A DNA stretch of 64,000 nucleotides from Flavobacteriales bacterium (GCA_016713875.1 JADJOI010000003.1:2914001-2978000), one strand, 5' to 3'. Positions 53,524 to 63,930 are shown, counted from the first letter of the stretch. A program made the numbers and translations. Notes: a model not told the origin generated them from the letters alone.

Positions 53524-55872
53524 ATGTTCCGCACACTGACCCTTGGCCCGGCGGTGCTCTTCTGCGCCGTCATCGCCGCCCAGCCGGGCAGCATCGACCA
53601 CAGCTTCAACGCGACCGACATAGGTTTCGGCCACGGCGATGGCGCGCGTCTTGCAGTCCATGCCACCGTTCTCCAGCCGGACGGGAAGATCCTAATCGCC
53701 GGCAAATTCACCACCTACAATGGCACGGCCCGGAACCGGATCGCCCGGCTGAACGTTGACGGCAGTTTGGACACCACGTTCGATCCCGGAACGGGATCAA
53801 GCGGCACGGTGTACTGTCTCGCCATGCAACCCGACGGGAAAGTCTTGATCGGGGGCTACTTCAGCAGCTACAACGGCACTTTGCGGAATAACATCGCCCG
53901 GATCAACAATGACGGCAGCTTGGATACCACCTTCGACCCGGGATCGGGACCGAACGAGGTGGTCCGGTCCATCACTGTACAGCCCGATGGAAAGATCCTG
54001 ATTGGAGGGGTTTTCACGAGCTACGACGGCACACCGACCAACTACATCACCCGCGTGAACGCGGACGGCAGCCTGGATACATCCTTCAACATTGGCACGG
54101 GAGCGGACATTCTGATCACGTCCATTGTCCTGCAACCCGATGGAAAGATCTTGGTCGGAGGATGGTTCAACAGCTTCAACGGGTCGCCGATCGACTTCTT
54201 CGCCCGCCTGAACGCCGATGGCACGTTGGATGCCGGTTTCGATACCGGCACGGGACCGAGCTCCACGATCTCGTCCATCGCCGTGCAAGCCGATGGGAGG
54301 ATCATCATCGTGGGCGACTTCGCCAACTACAACGGTGTGGGGCGCAATCGCATCGCCCGCGTGAACGCTGATGGTAGCTTGGATACCTCCTTCGACCCTG
54401 GGGCCGGAGCGAACAACGATGTCGAAACCGTCGCTCTCCAGGCGGATGGCAAGGTCCTGATCGGGGGCTGGTTCACCGACTACAACGGCGTGGGGCCCGA
54501 CCGCCTCGCACGTTTGGAAGCGGATGGCGACATGGATGCCTCGTTCAACCCCGGCGCAGGTCCGAACGCCACAGTGTGGTCCATCGTAGTGCAACCCGAT
54601 GGAAAGAGCTTGGTGGGGGATGATTTTTCCTATGATAATCTCACAGGGCACAATCACGTCTCCCGACGGAACATCGATGGTAGCATCGATCTCTCGTTCA
54701 ACCCAGGCACAGGAACGAACGGGTCGGTCTATTCCTTTGCGGTACAGCCCGATGGGAAGATCCTGATCGCGGGCGATTTCACCAGTTTCAATGGCGTCGC
54801 ACGCATCCGAGTCGCACGCCTGCACGCGGATGGATCGCTGGATGCCTCTTTCGACCCGGGTAGCGGGCCGAACGACTGGGTATCGGCGGTCATCGTGCAG
54901 CCCGATGGGCAGATCCTGATCGGGGGGGACTTCACCACCTACAACGGCACCCCGATCAGCCGCATCGCCCGCCTGAACACGGACGGCAGTTTGGACCTCT
55001 CCTTCAACCCCGGCACCGGAGCGGACGATCGAATACGCGCCATCACGCTACAGCCCGACGGAAAGATCCTGATCGGGGGGGGGTTCACCACCTACAACGG
55101 CACTCCGATCAACCACATCGGTCGCCTCAACGCGGATGGCAGCCTGGATGTCACCTTCACCCCCGGAGCCGGGGCGAGCAGTTGGGTCCGCTCCACTGCG
55201 CTTCAACCCGATGGCAAGATCCTGATCGGCGGCTATTTCGACAGCTACAACGGGACTCCACGCAGCCGGTTCGCCCGGCTGAACGCCGATGGCAGCCTCG
55301 ACACCTCCTTCGATCCCGGGACCGCGGTGAATGGATTCGTGTACTCCGTTTTCTTTCAACCTGATGGTCGCATCCTGATCGGGGGGTTTTTCAGTACCTA
55401 CGACGGCATGTGGCGCGAGAATCTGGCCCGCGTGAATTCCGACGGTAGCTTGGACCTCTCCTTCGACCCGGGCGCAGGAGCGGATGATGCTGTCTGGGGC
55501 TTCGACCTTCAACCGGATGGAGGGATCCTGGTCGGTGACGAGTTCATCAGTTACGACGGTACCGGGCGCAACCGCGTGGCACGGTTGAACGGGGATATCG
55601 GCACAAGTTCGGACGAACATCCAGGACCCAGCCCTGTCCTCCGCGTGTTCCCGAACCCGACCACCGGCCTTGTCCACATCGACCACTCGGTCGTCGGCCC
55701 TACCGAGCTGATCGTGATGGACTGCTATGGTCGGGTGGTATGGACCCGCGACCTGCGGTCCAGCGGGTCGCCCTGTGTGCTTGATCTTCAGGGGCTCGCC
55801 GCAGGGGTCTACCACCTCGAGGTGCGGTCCGCCGACCCCCCTGCGCGGTCCACCGTGCTGCTCCACCGGTAA
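53524..55872 (+). CDS. Delta-60 repeat surface protein with T9SS sorting domain, paralogue
   Basis: 782 residues. Start 53524 gives a signal peptide (MFRTLTLGPAVLFCAVIAAQ); longer in-frame starts overlap the small lipoprotein gene. After the capping half-unit (FNATDIGFGHGDGA, nearly the same as in the protein at 3309) there are about 12 delta-60 units of the form DGSLDTSFDPGTG, QPDGKILIGG, F..YNG and RNRIARLNA. The type-A T9SS domain starts at FPNPTTG (about 709). It is predicted to be surface-exposed. Unit 7 is diverged (SLVGDDFSYDNLTGHNHVSR). Confidence 0.88.
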   Translation: MFRTLTLGPAVLFCAVIAAQPGSIDHSFNATDIGFGHGDGARLAVHATVLQPDGKILIAGKFTTYNGTARNRIARLNVDGSLDTTFDPGTGSSGTVYCLAMQPDGKVLIGGYFSSYNGTLRNNIARINNDGSLDTTFDPGSGPNEVVRSITVQPDGKILIGGVFTSYDGTPTNYITRVNADGSLDTSFNIGTGADILITSIVLQPDGKILVGGWFNSFNGSPIDFFARLNADGTLDAGFDTGTGPSSTISSIAVQADGRIIIVGDFANYNGVGRNRIARVNADGSLDTSFDPGAGANNDVETVALQADGKVLIGGWFTDYNGVGPDRLARLEADGDMDASFNPGAGPNATVWSIVVQPDGKSLVGDDFSYDNLTGHNHVSRRNIDGSIDLSFNPGTGTNGSVYSFAVQPDGKILIAGDFTSFNGVARIRVARLHADGSLDASFDPGSGPNDWVSAVIVQPDGQILIGGDFTTYNGTPISRIARLNTDGSLDLSFNPGTGADDRIRAITLQPDGKILIGGGFTTYNGTPINHIGRLNADGSLDVTFTPGAGASSWVRSTALQPDGKILIGGYFDSYNGTPRSRFARLNADGSLDTSFDPGTAVNGFVYSVFFQPDGRILIGGFFSTYDGMWRENLARVNSDGSLDLSFDPGAGADDAVWGFDLQPDGGILVGDEFISYDGTGRNRVARLNGDIGTSSDEHPGPSPVLRVFPNPTTGLVHIDHSVVGPTELIVMDCYGRVVWTRDLRSSGSPCVLDLQGLAAGVYHLEVRSADPPARSTVLLHR

Positions 55873-56096
55873 GGTCCAGCCCGTGTGACGAAGCAGAGGG
55901 CACCCTCCAGCATCCAGGGCTCTTCTCGTAGTGGACCCCGCCTGGCCGGGAGCGCTCAACGGACCGACCAACTGCGCCCGGACGTCGACCAGCCGTCGTT
56001 CCGTGTCGTCGGAGCTTGACAGGAAGGTCCGGATCCCGGAACCTTTGTCGAACAATTCCGACCCGCCTCCGTAGGAGCGTGCGCGACCGTGCACCC

Positions 56097-57932
56097 ATGA
56101 GCCATCGTCCGATCACCCTGTTGCTGGTGTTGCTGGTGGGGCGTGTGAACGCCCAGACCGGACCGGGCGGGGTGGGCACGGCGGCCAACAACGTGCTGTG
56201 GCTGAGCGCCGATGCCGGGGTGAACACGACCGGTGCCGCGGTGAACAGCTGGAACGACCGCTCGGGCAACAACAACCACGCGGCCTTCCAGGTCGGCCAG
56301 CCCACGCGACGGCCCGCGCTGGTGGCGGCCTCGCAGAACGGCTACCCCAGCATCGACTTCGACGGGGTGGACGACGAGCTGCTCGTGAACGATGCGGCCT
56401 CGCTCGACCTCAACGGTTGGGACTTCTTCCTGGTGAACGCCGTGGACGCCGCCAAGGACAACAACGCGTGGTTCACCAAGAGCAGCAGCACCACCTGCAA
56501 CTACGGCTGGTGGAGCACCGCCACCAATGCGATGCGGATGCCGATCTACGACATCTTCACGCTGTTCAGCGCGCCCACCACGGTGGCCAACGTCACCGGC
56601 CCGGCCTTCACGATGGAGCAGTACACCAACAACGTGATCCTGGGGCTCTTCCCTTCGCGCACGGTGTACCGCAATGGCGTGAGCATCTACACCGACGTGA
56701 ACCTGTTGCAGCTGCCACAGCAGAACAACCAACCCCTGCGGATCGGCAATGCGTCGGGCGCCGCAGGGTGGAACCTGGACGGCGACATCGCGGAGCTGGT
56801 CTTCTACAACAGCCGGGTGAACAGCGCACAGCGCATCATCATCAGCAACTACCTCGCGGCCAAGTACGGCCTGACCCTGGGCGCGAACGAGGTGTACCGC
56901 ATGGACGATCCCGGCTCGAACGACTTCGACCACGAGGTGGCCGGCATCGGGCGGATCGATGGCAGCAACCAGCACACGAGCGCCCGCGGCAGCAGCGTTG
57001 TGCACATCCACTCTCCGAGCAATCTGGGCAACAACGAGTTCCTCATGTGGGGTCACAACAACGACATCCTGGGCACCTGGGGGTCGGTGGACCTGCCCGT
57101 GGGGATCCAGGGGCGCTGGTTCCGGGTGTGGCGCGTGAGCGAACTGAGCCCCACGGGCGCGGCCGTGGACGTGGGCAGCGTGACGATGGACTTCGACCTG
57201 AACGCCTTCAGCCCCATCGTGACCTCGGACATCCGGCTTTTAGTGGACACGGACAACGACGGGGTGTTCGCGGACGAGACGCCCATCGGACCTCCAACGG
57301 CCATCGGCGGCGGCCTGTACCGCTTCAGCGGCATCACCCAGCTGGTCGACCAGCGCCGCTTCACGCTCGGCACGATCAACACCAGCGCCACGCCCTTGCC
57401 GGTGGAGCTCATCGCGTTCGAGGCACAGGCGCGTGCCCCGCAAGGCATCGAGCTCCGATGGAGCACGGCCACCGAACGGAACAATGCCCATTTCGACCTG
57501 TTGCGCTCCCCGGACGCCGCCACCTGGCAGACCCTGACCCGTGTGGATGGCGCCGGGAACAGCCAGGAACGGCAGGACTACGCATGGTGGGACCACGATC
57601 CGCTGAGCGGGATCAACTACTACATGCTGCGCCAAGTGGACACCGATGGCACGGTGACGGACCTGCCGAAGCGGTCCGCGTGGTGGGCCGCATCGAACGG
57701 GTTGGTGATCTTCCCCAACCCCACCGATGGCCGCGTGGACGTGCTCATCGACCAAGCCGCGCCCGCGGCGCTGGAGGTGATGGACCCGCAAGGCCGTGTG
57801 GTGTGGATGAGCGCCGGACCGGTGTCCGGGCGCGTGGACCTGGACCTCACCGGTCTGCCGCCGGCCACCTACACGCTGCGTTGCACGCAGGGTGCGCAGG
57901 TGCGTGTGGCGCGCGTGGTCCTGCAGCGGTGA
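56097..57932 (+). CDS. T9SS-exported protein with LamG-like domain
   Basis: 611 residues. Signal peptide MSHRPITLLLVLLVGRVNAQ. Residues ~30-290 resemble a concanavalin/LamG-like domain common in Bacteroidota exported proteins (VLWLSADAGVNTTGAAVNSW, DRSGNNNHAAFQ, PSIDFDGVDDELLVND, YNSRVNSAQRIIISNYLAAK YGLT split over that segment). A second domain with DFDHEVAGIGRIDGSNQH and VDTDNDGVFADETPIG follows, then an Ig-like stretch (PVELIAFEAQARAPQGIELR) and the type-A sorting domain from IFPNPTDG (about 537). Ligand unknown. Confidence 0.85.
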   Translation: MSHRPITLLLVLLVGRVNAQTGPGGVGTAANNVLWLSADAGVNTTGAAVNSWNDRSGNNNHAAFQVGQPTRRPALVAASQNGYPSIDFDGVDDELLVNDAASLDLNGWDFFLVNAVDAAKDNNAWFTKSSSTTCNYGWWSTATNAMRMPIYDIFTLFSAPTTVANVTGPAFTMEQYTNNVILGLFPSRTVYRNGVSIYTDVNLLQLPQQNNQPLRIGNASGAAGWNLDGDIAELVFYNSRVNSAQRIIISNYLAAKYGLTLGANEVYRMDDPGSNDFDHEVAGIGRIDGSNQHTSARGSSVVHIHSPSNLGNNEFLMWGHNNDILGTWGSVDLPVGIQGRWFRVWRVSELSPTGAAVDVGSVTMDFDLNAFSPIVTSDIRLLVDTDNDGVFADETPIGPPTAIGGGLYRFSGITQLVDQRRFTLGTINTSATPLPVELIAFEAQARAPQGIELRWSTATERNNAHFDLLRSPDAATWQTLTRVDGAGNSQERQDYAWWDHDPLSGINYYMLRQVDTDGTVTDLPKRSAWWAASNGLVIFPNPTDGRVDVLIDQAAPAALEVMDPQGRVVWMSAGPVSGRVDLDLTGLPPATYTLRCTQGAQVRVARVVLQR

Positions 57933-57975
57933 GGCGAGCCGTACTTTGGCGCGGGCCTTGTGCCCCACGGAGCGC

Positions 57976-60900
57976 ATGCGCCGGACCCTTCTCCCTCTCG
58001 CGGCCGGGCTGCTCCTGTGCGTGCTGCCCTGGTGGGTCCCCGGACCTTCGGAGGACAGCACGCTCGACCGTCGCGCCGAACGCCTGCAGCGCCGCATCAC
58101 TGCGGCCGATGCCGAATTGCAAGCGCAGGTGGAGCACCTGGCCGCGGAGATCGCCCACGTACCCATCGAACAGGTGGCCACCGCGCAGGGGGCCCGGCTG
58201 GTGGACCTGGCGGAACGCCACGGCATCGAGCTCTATGTGCTGCGGAACGATCGCCTGGTCTGGTGGACCGGACGGTCACCGGTGGAGCGGAGCGCCTTGG
58301 TGCATAACCTGGCCGGCCACCTGCGCCTGCCGGACGGCATCTACCTGCATCGCGCTATCGCACAAGCCGATGTGGAGGTGCACGGACTTCGGCAGGTGTG
58401 GTACGCACCGCCCATCGAGAACCGCTACCTCGAACGCGGCTTTCATCCCGGACTGGAGGCGCCGGCCGGCGTGTGGGCGGAGGCCGGGCCTGGCGTGGGT
58501 CCGGTGATCCGCGACGGACGCGAGGCCGTCATGTTCCGCGCGGTCACCGGCGGTGGCGATGCACAGGGCGCGGGCTGGCCCCTGGCCCGGTCCCTCGCCG
58601 TGGTCCTGGGCATGGTGCTCGTGGTGGTGGCGGGCTGGCGTCTGGCCGAACAGCTCCGACGTTCGGCTGGCGCATGGGCCGGCGCCCTGATCTTCCTGGC
58701 GCTGTTGGGGGCGCTGCGGTGGATGGGCATCGCCGTGGGCACGCTGCCCGACCAGGGAGGCTTCACCCTCTTCGACCCCGGCCTGTACGCCAGCTCGGCC
58801 TGGCTGCGCTCGTTGGGCGACCTGCTCGTGCAGTCCATCCTGTTGCTCCTGGCCGCGGTGCACGTGCACGCTGCGTTCGGACGAGAGCGCCTGCCGACGG
58901 GTCTGGTCGGACGCGTGAGCGCCGTGGCCCTGCCGCTGGGTCTGTTGCTGCTAGGCGATGAGCTCACGGCCGTCGTGTACGGGCTGGTGAGCGACAGCCG
59001 GATCGAACTGGACCTGCGCCACATTGAGTCCTTCGATCGGTACAGCCTGCTGGCCCTCGCTGCGGTGGCCCTGCTGTTCGCGGCCTGGTGCCTGGTGGCC
59101 GACCTGTGGTCCCGCCTCGTCCGGGAAGAGCCCTTCGCACGAAGCGCCGTAGCGCTGGCGCTCGCCTTCGGCCTGCTCACGACCGTCCGGTTGCTGCACC
59201 CGCCACAAAGCCTGTTGGAGGCCGCGTGGCCACTGCCCCTGCTGCTGCTCGCCCTGGCGGTGCGCGATCGCAGGCCCGGCTTCACCGAGGCCGTGCTGGC
59301 CCTCGCGGTCATCGCCGCGCTGACCGCACAGGTGATCGCCACGGCGGTGGAGGCCCGGGAGGAGCGCACCCGCCAGGCCGTGGCCGAGCGCCTGCTCACC
59401 CAAGAGGATCCCGTGGTGGAGCTGCTGTTCCGCGAAGTGGCCCCCAGCCTGCGCACTGACCCGGCACTGTACCGTCTGCTCACCGACACGGCGGCCTGCA
59501 CGGCGGCCGACCTGGACCGCACCGTTCGGCAGGAGCGCTTCACCGGCTACTGGGAGCGCTACGATGTGCGGCTCTTCGCCTACGGCACGGACGGGCGGCT
59601 GCGCTGTGCCACCGACGCCGCCCTGCCCACCGCCGGTGCAGGTCCGCTCACCGAAGGGCTGCGGGTGCTTGCCGCGGCGGACATGCCCGACCTGCATCAG
59701 TCCCCCGATGAGTCCGGACGCACCTACCGGCATGCCCGCTTGGCCGTGATGCCCGCGGACACCCTGGAGCCCGCCCAACTGGTCCTGGAGCTCCATCCCC
59801 GCCTAGTGCCCGAAGGCCTCGGCTTCCCGGAGTTGCTGCTGGCCGGCCGCGACCCGTTGGACCAGCGCGTGGAGCGCTATGAGCGGGGCAGGTACGAGGG
59901 CGGCCAGTTGGTGGAGCAGGTGGGCGCGGGGCGCCTTCCGGTGCTGTGGGACAGCCTGCGCACCGTGCCGGACGCGCACGCCTACGGCGACCCGGCGCGC
60001 TCCCTGGTGGTGCTGCGCGTGCCGCCCACCAGCTGGTTGGACAGCGCCACGGGCTTCAGCTACCTATTCGCCTTCCTGAGCCTGATGCTGGCCGCGGCCA
60101 TCGTGGTTCGCGCGTTGGTGCGCAACCACGGCCTGCCCGTGCTCACCATCTCCGGCAAGGTCCGCCTGGCCCTGGTGGGCTTCACGCTTCTGGGGTTGGT
60201 GTTCTTCGGGCTCGGGGCGCGTCGCCTGCTGGAGCGCTCCTACGAGGAACGCAGCACGGCGGCGCTGCTGGAGAAGACCCGCAGCGTACATGCCGACCTG
60301 CAGCGTCGGCTGGATGGCGTGGGCCCCTTGAAGGGCAGCACCGACGCCTACCTGGACCATCTGCTCGGGCGTTTGAGCAACGTGTTCTTCACCGACATCC
60401 ATGTGTACCGGCGCGATGGAAGGCTTCTGTCCTCATCGCGCCCGCAGCTCTTCAACGCCGGCCTGCTGGGCCGCCGCATGGACCCCGCGGCCTACCTGGA
60501 ACTGGTGCTGGGCGGCGCCAACGCTTACGTGCACGACGAGTCCCTGGGCAAGGCCCTGCACCGCACCGCGTACATGCCGCTGCGCGACGACGAGGGCGTG
60601 CTGCTCGGTTACCTGGGCCTGCCCTCCTTCGCCGATCAGGCGCAGCAGGACCGCGAACGCGCCTCGGTGCTCGTGGCCGTGGTGAACCTGTTCGTGCTGC
60701 TCTTCGCCCTGAGCGTGGGCGTGGCCGTGTTCATCAGCAACTGGACCACACGCCCGCTGGACCGCCTGAAGGAGAGCCTGGCCCGCGTGGCCCTCACCGG
60801 CGCCAACGTGCCCCTGCGGTACCGGGGCGAGGATGAGGTGGGCCGCCTGGTGGAGGTGTACAACCGCAAGGTGGAGGAGCTGCGCGCCAGTGCCGAGAAA

Positions 60901-61581
60901 CTGGCGCGCAGCGAACGCGAGAGCGCCTGGAGGGAGATGGCGCGACAGGTGGCGCACGAGATCAAGAACCCGCTCACGCCCATGAAGCTCAGCATCCAGC
61001 AGTTCCAGCGCAGCTGGGACCCCGCGGCACCCGATGCCCGGGTGAAGCTCGAGAAGCTGAGCACCGGCCTGGTGCAGCAGATCGATGCGCTGAGCGGGGT
61101 GGCCAGCGCCTTCAGCCAGTTCGCGCAGATGCCCGCCGCACGTCCCGAACGCCTCGACCTGCGCGAGGTGGTGCGCGCGGCGGTGGAGGTGTTCCACGCC
61201 ACCCCCGGCACGTCGATCGTGGTGCACGATGCGCCCGAGCTCATCGTGGAGGCCGACCGCGAGCACATGCTTCGCGTGCTGAACAACCTGCTGAAGAACG
61301 CCGTGCAGGCCATCCCCGAAGGACGCGAGGGCCGCATCGAGGTGAGCGCGCGGAAGGTGGACGACCGCGCGGTGCTGGAGGTCCGCGACAACGGGGCCGG
61401 GATCCCCGCCGAGGTGCGCGAGCGCATCTTCACCCCCAGCTTCACCACCAAGAGCAGCGGCATGGGCCTGGGCCTGGCCCTGGTGAAGCGCATGGTGGAG
61501 CAGGCGGGCGGCCGGGTGTGGTTCGAGAGCGCGGAGGGGGAAGGTGCGCGGTTCGTCGTGGAGCTGCCGGTGCACCGCTAG
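57976..61581 (+). CDS. NtrY-like membrane sensor histidine kinase
   Basis: 1201 residues. An N-terminal helix (~5-20) and an extracytoplasmic region precede a large multi-pass membrane section (~200-480), a second extracytoplasmic region (~480-690) and more helices flanking a third (~700-910). Then come HAMP (RPLDRLKESLARVALTGANV), the dimerisation domain with His994 in MARQVAHEIKNPLTPMK, and the ATPase domain: N box NNLLKNAVQA (~1103-1112), G1 DNGAGIP (from 1138), G2 GMGLGLALVKRMVEQAGG. The kinase core resembles NtrY, which typically partners a sigma-54 activator; none is adjacent. The ligand is unknown. Confidence 0.92.
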   Translation: MRRTLLPLAAGLLLCVLPWWVPGPSEDSTLDRRAERLQRRITAADAELQAQVEHLAAEIAHVPIEQVATAQGARLVDLAERHGIELYVLRNDRLVWWTGRSPVERSALVHNLAGHLRLPDGIYLHRAIAQADVEVHGLRQVWYAPPIENRYLERGFHPGLEAPAGVWAEAGPGVGPVIRDGREAVMFRAVTGGGDAQGAGWPLARSLAVVLGMVLVVVAGWRLAEQLRRSAGAWAGALIFLALLGALRWMGIAVGTLPDQGGFTLFDPGLYASSAWLRSLGDLLVQSILLLLAAVHVHAAFGRERLPTGLVGRVSAVALPLGLLLLGDELTAVVYGLVSDSRIELDLRHIESFDRYSLLALAAVALLFAAWCLVADLWSRLVREEPFARSAVALALAFGLLTTVRLLHPPQSLLEAAWPLPLLLLALAVRDRRPGFTEAVLALAVIAALTAQVIATAVEAREERTRQAVAERLLTQEDPVVELLFREVAPSLRTDPALYRLLTDTAACTAADLDRTVRQERFTGYWERYDVRLFAYGTDGRLRCATDAALPTAGAGPLTEGLRVLAAADMPDLHQSPDESGRTYRHARLAVMPADTLEPAQLVLELHPRLVPEGLGFPELLLAGRDPLDQRVERYERGRYEGGQLVEQVGAGRLPVLWDSLRTVPDAHAYGDPARSLVVLRVPPTSWLDSATGFSYLFAFLSLMLAAAIVVRALVRNHGLPVLTISGKVRLALVGFTLLGLVFFGLGARRLLERSYEERSTAALLEKTRSVHADLQRRLDGVGPLKGSTDAYLDHLLGRLSNVFFTDIHVYRRDGRLLSSSRPQLFNAGLLGRRMDPAAYLELVLGGANAYVHDESLGKALHRTAYMPLRDDEGVLLGYLGLPSFADQAQQDRERASVLVAVVNLFVLLFALSVGVAVFISNWTTRPLDRLKESLARVALTGANVPLRYRGEDEVGRLVEVYNRKVEELRASAEKLARSERESAWREMARQVAHEIKNPLTPMKLSIQQFQRSWDPAAPDARVKLEKLSTGLVQQIDALSGVASAFSQFAQMPAARPERLDLREVVRAAVEVFHATPGTSIVVHDAPELIVEADREHMLRVLNNLLKNAVQAIPEGREGRIEVSARKVDDRAVLEVRDNGAGIPAEVRERIFTPSFTTKSSGMGLGLALVKRMVEQAGGRVWFESAEGEGARFVVELPVHR

Positions 61582-61586
61582 GCCGG

Positions 61587-61594
61587 TACATTTG
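61587..61594 (+). promoter_or_regulatory. -7 promoter box (TACATTTG) upstream of the crotonase
   Basis: Exact match to TAnnTTTG, 36 bases before the ATG. No convincing TTG at -33. Confidence 0.45.
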
Positions 61595-61630
61595 GCCTCG
61601 TCATCCCGGCCCGACCCGGGATCGCGCCTG

Positions 61631-62419
61631 ATGAGCATGAGCTACAGCAACCTCCTGGTGGCCGATGCCGACGGCATCCGCACCATCACCATCCACCGCC
61701 CCGACCAGCTCAACGCGCTGAACCGCGCCACCATCGACGAGCTGGACCGCGCGCTGAACGAGGCCGAGGCCGACCGGAGTGTGCGCGTGCTCATCCTCAC
61801 CGGCAGCGGGCCCAAGGCCTTCGTGGCCGGCGCGGACATCAAGGAATTCGCCCACTTCAGTATCGAGGAGGGACGCGCGCTGAGCGCCGATGGCCAGCGC
61901 AAGCTCTTCGACCATGTGGAGCGCCTGAACAAGCCCGTGATCGCTGCGGTGAACGGCTTCGCCCTTGGCGGTGGATTGGAACTGGCGATGGGCTGCCACC
62001 TTCGCGTGGCGAGCGACAACGCCAAGCTCGGTCTGCCCGAAACGAGCCTCGGCGTGATCCCCGGCTACGGCGGCACGCAGCGCCTCGCCCGCCTGGTGGG
62101 CAAGGGCAAGGCCATGGAAATGATCTTCACAGCTGGCATGATCAAAGCCGATGAGGCGCTGCTATGGGGACTGGTGAACCACGTTGTAGCACAAGACCAG
62201 CTGCTGGCGAAATGCAACGAGCTGGCCACCGCGATCATGAAGAACAGCCCCAGCGCCCTGGCCTCCGCCATCCGCGCAGTGAACGCTGGCTATGAGCCGG
62301 GAGCGAACGGCATGCAACGCGAGATCGAGGAGTTCGGCAAGTGCTTCGGCACGGCGGACTTCAAAGAGGGCACAACCGCGTTCATGGAAAAGCGGAAGGC
62401 GAATTTTACGGGGGCGTGA
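61631..62419 (+). CDS. Enoyl-CoA hydratase (crotonase family)
   Basis: 262 residues; start 61631. The oxyanion-hole segments are AGADIKEF (67-74) and FALGGGLELAMGCHL (110-124). The two catalytic glutamates, Glu117 and Glu137, are spaced as in rat mitochondrial hydratase (Glu144/Glu164). PETSLGVIPGYGGTQRLARL is a strong family signature. It hydrates trans-2-enoyl-CoA in fatty acid or amino acid beta-oxidation. The proximity to the histidine kinase gene may be accidental. Confidence 0.94.
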   Translation: MSMSYSNLLVADADGIRTITIHRPDQLNALNRATIDELDRALNEAEADRSVRVLILTGSGPKAFVAGADIKEFAHFSIEEGRALSADGQRKLFDHVERLNKPVIAAVNGFALGGGLELAMGCHLRVASDNAKLGLPETSLGVIPGYGGTQRLARLVGKGKAMEMIFTAGMIKADEALLWGLVNHVVAQDQLLAKCNELATAIMKNSPSALASAIRAVNAGYEPGANGMQREIEEFGKCFGTADFKEGTTAFMEKRKANFTGA

Positions 62420-62420
62420 T

Positions 62421-62492
62421 CCACAGATGACGCAGATGGCACCGATGAATGCAGGCATTCATCCCACTGTTGGCATCCGTGTCCATCCGTGG
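62421..62492. repeat. Dispersed CCACAGATG-type inverted repeat
   Basis: Left arm CCACAGATGACGCAGATGGC (62421-62440) and right arm GCATCCGTGTCCATCCGTGG (62473-62492) are imperfect inverted repeats. An inner palindrome (ATGAATGC/GCATTCAT) lies between. This is a known dispersed intergenic motif in environmental genomes. It fills the gap between crotonase and flippase genes. Confidence 0.55.
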
Positions 62493-62505
62493 TTGAACTG
62501 ACCCC

Positions 62506-63930
62506 ATGAGCGTCCTCCGCAAACTCGCCGGGCAAACGGCCATCTACGGGCTCAGCAGCATCGTCGCGCGCTTCCTCAACTTCCTGCTCACGCCGCTGTA
62601 CACCAGCAAGGGCGTCTTCGCCCCGGAGGAATTCGGCATCATCACCTCGCTCTACGCCTGGGCCGCCTTCGTGAACGTGGTGCTCACCTTCGGGATGGAG
62701 ACGACCTTCTTCCGCTTCGCGCACCGCAAGGAGCTGGACCCGAAGCGCGCCTACGCCACCGCCTTCTTCTCCGTGGCGGGCCTCGCGCTCTTCTTCACGC
62801 TGGTGTGCGCGCTCTTCCCCGATGCCATCGCCAGCGGCATCCGCTACCCGGAGCAAGGCCAGCTGGTGCTGATGCTCGCCCTCGCGCTGGGCCTCGACGC
62901 CATGACCGCACTGCCCATGGCGCGTCTGCGCAACGAGGGCCGTCCGTGGCGCTTCGTGTCCGTGAACCTGCTGAACGTGGTCGTCACCATCGCGCTCAGC
63001 CTGTACTTCTTCGCCTACGCCAAGCCGCACGATCCGAGCATCGGAGTTGGGCATGTGTTCCTCATCAACCTGATCGCCAGCGCGGTGAAGTTCCTGGTGC
63101 TGGTGCCGCAGTGGCCACGGTTAGGTGCATTCGACAAGACCTTGTTGCGCCCCATGCTCGTCTTCGCGGCACCACTCGCCATCGCGGGCCTCGCCGGCAT
63201 GGTGAACGAGACCGCCGACCGTGCCGTGCTGAAGTACCTGCTGCCCGCCGACATCGCCGATGAGCAGATCGGCATCTACGGCGCGTGCTACAAGCTGGCC
63301 GTGCTCATCACGCTCTTCATCCAGGCCTTCCGTATGGGCGCCGAGCCCTTCTTCTTCAGCCACGCCAAGGAGAAGAACAGCGCGGCCACCTTCGCCCGCA
63401 TCATGAACGTGTTCGTGGCGGTGTGCATGAGCGCCTTCCTGCTGGTGATGCTCTTCCTCGACCTCTTCAAGTGGTTCATCCCGAACGAGGCCTACCACGC
63501 GGGCCTGCGCGTGGTGCCCATCCTGATGCTCGCCAACGTGTTCCTCGGCATCTACTACAATCAGAGCGTGTGGTACAAGCTCACCGACCGCACGCGCGCG
63601 GGCAGTACCATCAGCATCGTGGGCGCCGCGATCACACTTGTGTGCCTCTTCGCGCTGATCCCAAGCATGGGCTACATGGGCGCGGCCTGGGCCACCCTGA
63701 TCTGCTACGCGAGCATGGCAGCGATCAGCTACGCGTGGGGGCAGAAGCACTATCCGGTGCCGTACAACGTGACGCGCGTGCTGGGGTACATGGCGGGGGC
63801 GGCGGTGCTGTGGTATATTTCACTGCTCATGAGCATACACCGAGGCGATATCATCCTCGTGAGGGTTCTGTTCTTGACCGGATTCCTTGCGCTCGTCTGG
63901 CGGCTAGAGCGTACTTCGATCCAATCCTAG
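62506..63930 (+). CDS. O-antigen-type polysaccharide flippase (MOP superfamily)
   Basis: 474 residues with about 12-14 membrane helices. N-terminus LAGQTAIYGLSSIVARFLNF followed by LLTPLYTSKGVFAPEEFGII is typical of the polysaccharide biosynthesis (Wzx-like) family; the C-terminal half keeps family segments such as FIQAFRMGAEPFFFSHAKEK and FLGIYYNQSVWYKLTDRTRA. It moves lipid-linked oligosaccharides across the inner membrane. No glycosyltransferase cluster is adjacent, so the substrate is unknown. Confidence 0.9.
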   Translation: MSVLRKLAGQTAIYGLSSIVARFLNFLLTPLYTSKGVFAPEEFGIITSLYAWAAFVNVVLTFGMETTFFRFAHRKELDPKRAYATAFFSVAGLALFFTLVCALFPDAIASGIRYPEQGQLVLMLALALGLDAMTALPMARLRNEGRPWRFVSVNLLNVVVTIALSLYFFAYAKPHDPSIGVGHVFLINLIASAVKFLVLVPQWPRLGAFDKTLLRPMLVFAAPLAIAGLAGMVNETADRAVLKYLLPADIADEQIGIYGACYKLAVLITLFIQAFRMGAEPFFFSHAKEKNSAATFARIMNVFVAVCMSAFLLVMLFLDLFKWFIPNEAYHAGLRVVPILMLANVFLGIYYNQSVWYKLTDRTRAGSTISIVGAAITLVCLFALIPSMGYMGAAWATLICYASMAAISYAWGQKHYPVPYNVTRVLGYMAGAAVLWYISLLMSIHRGDIILVRVLFLTGFLALVWRLERTSIQS

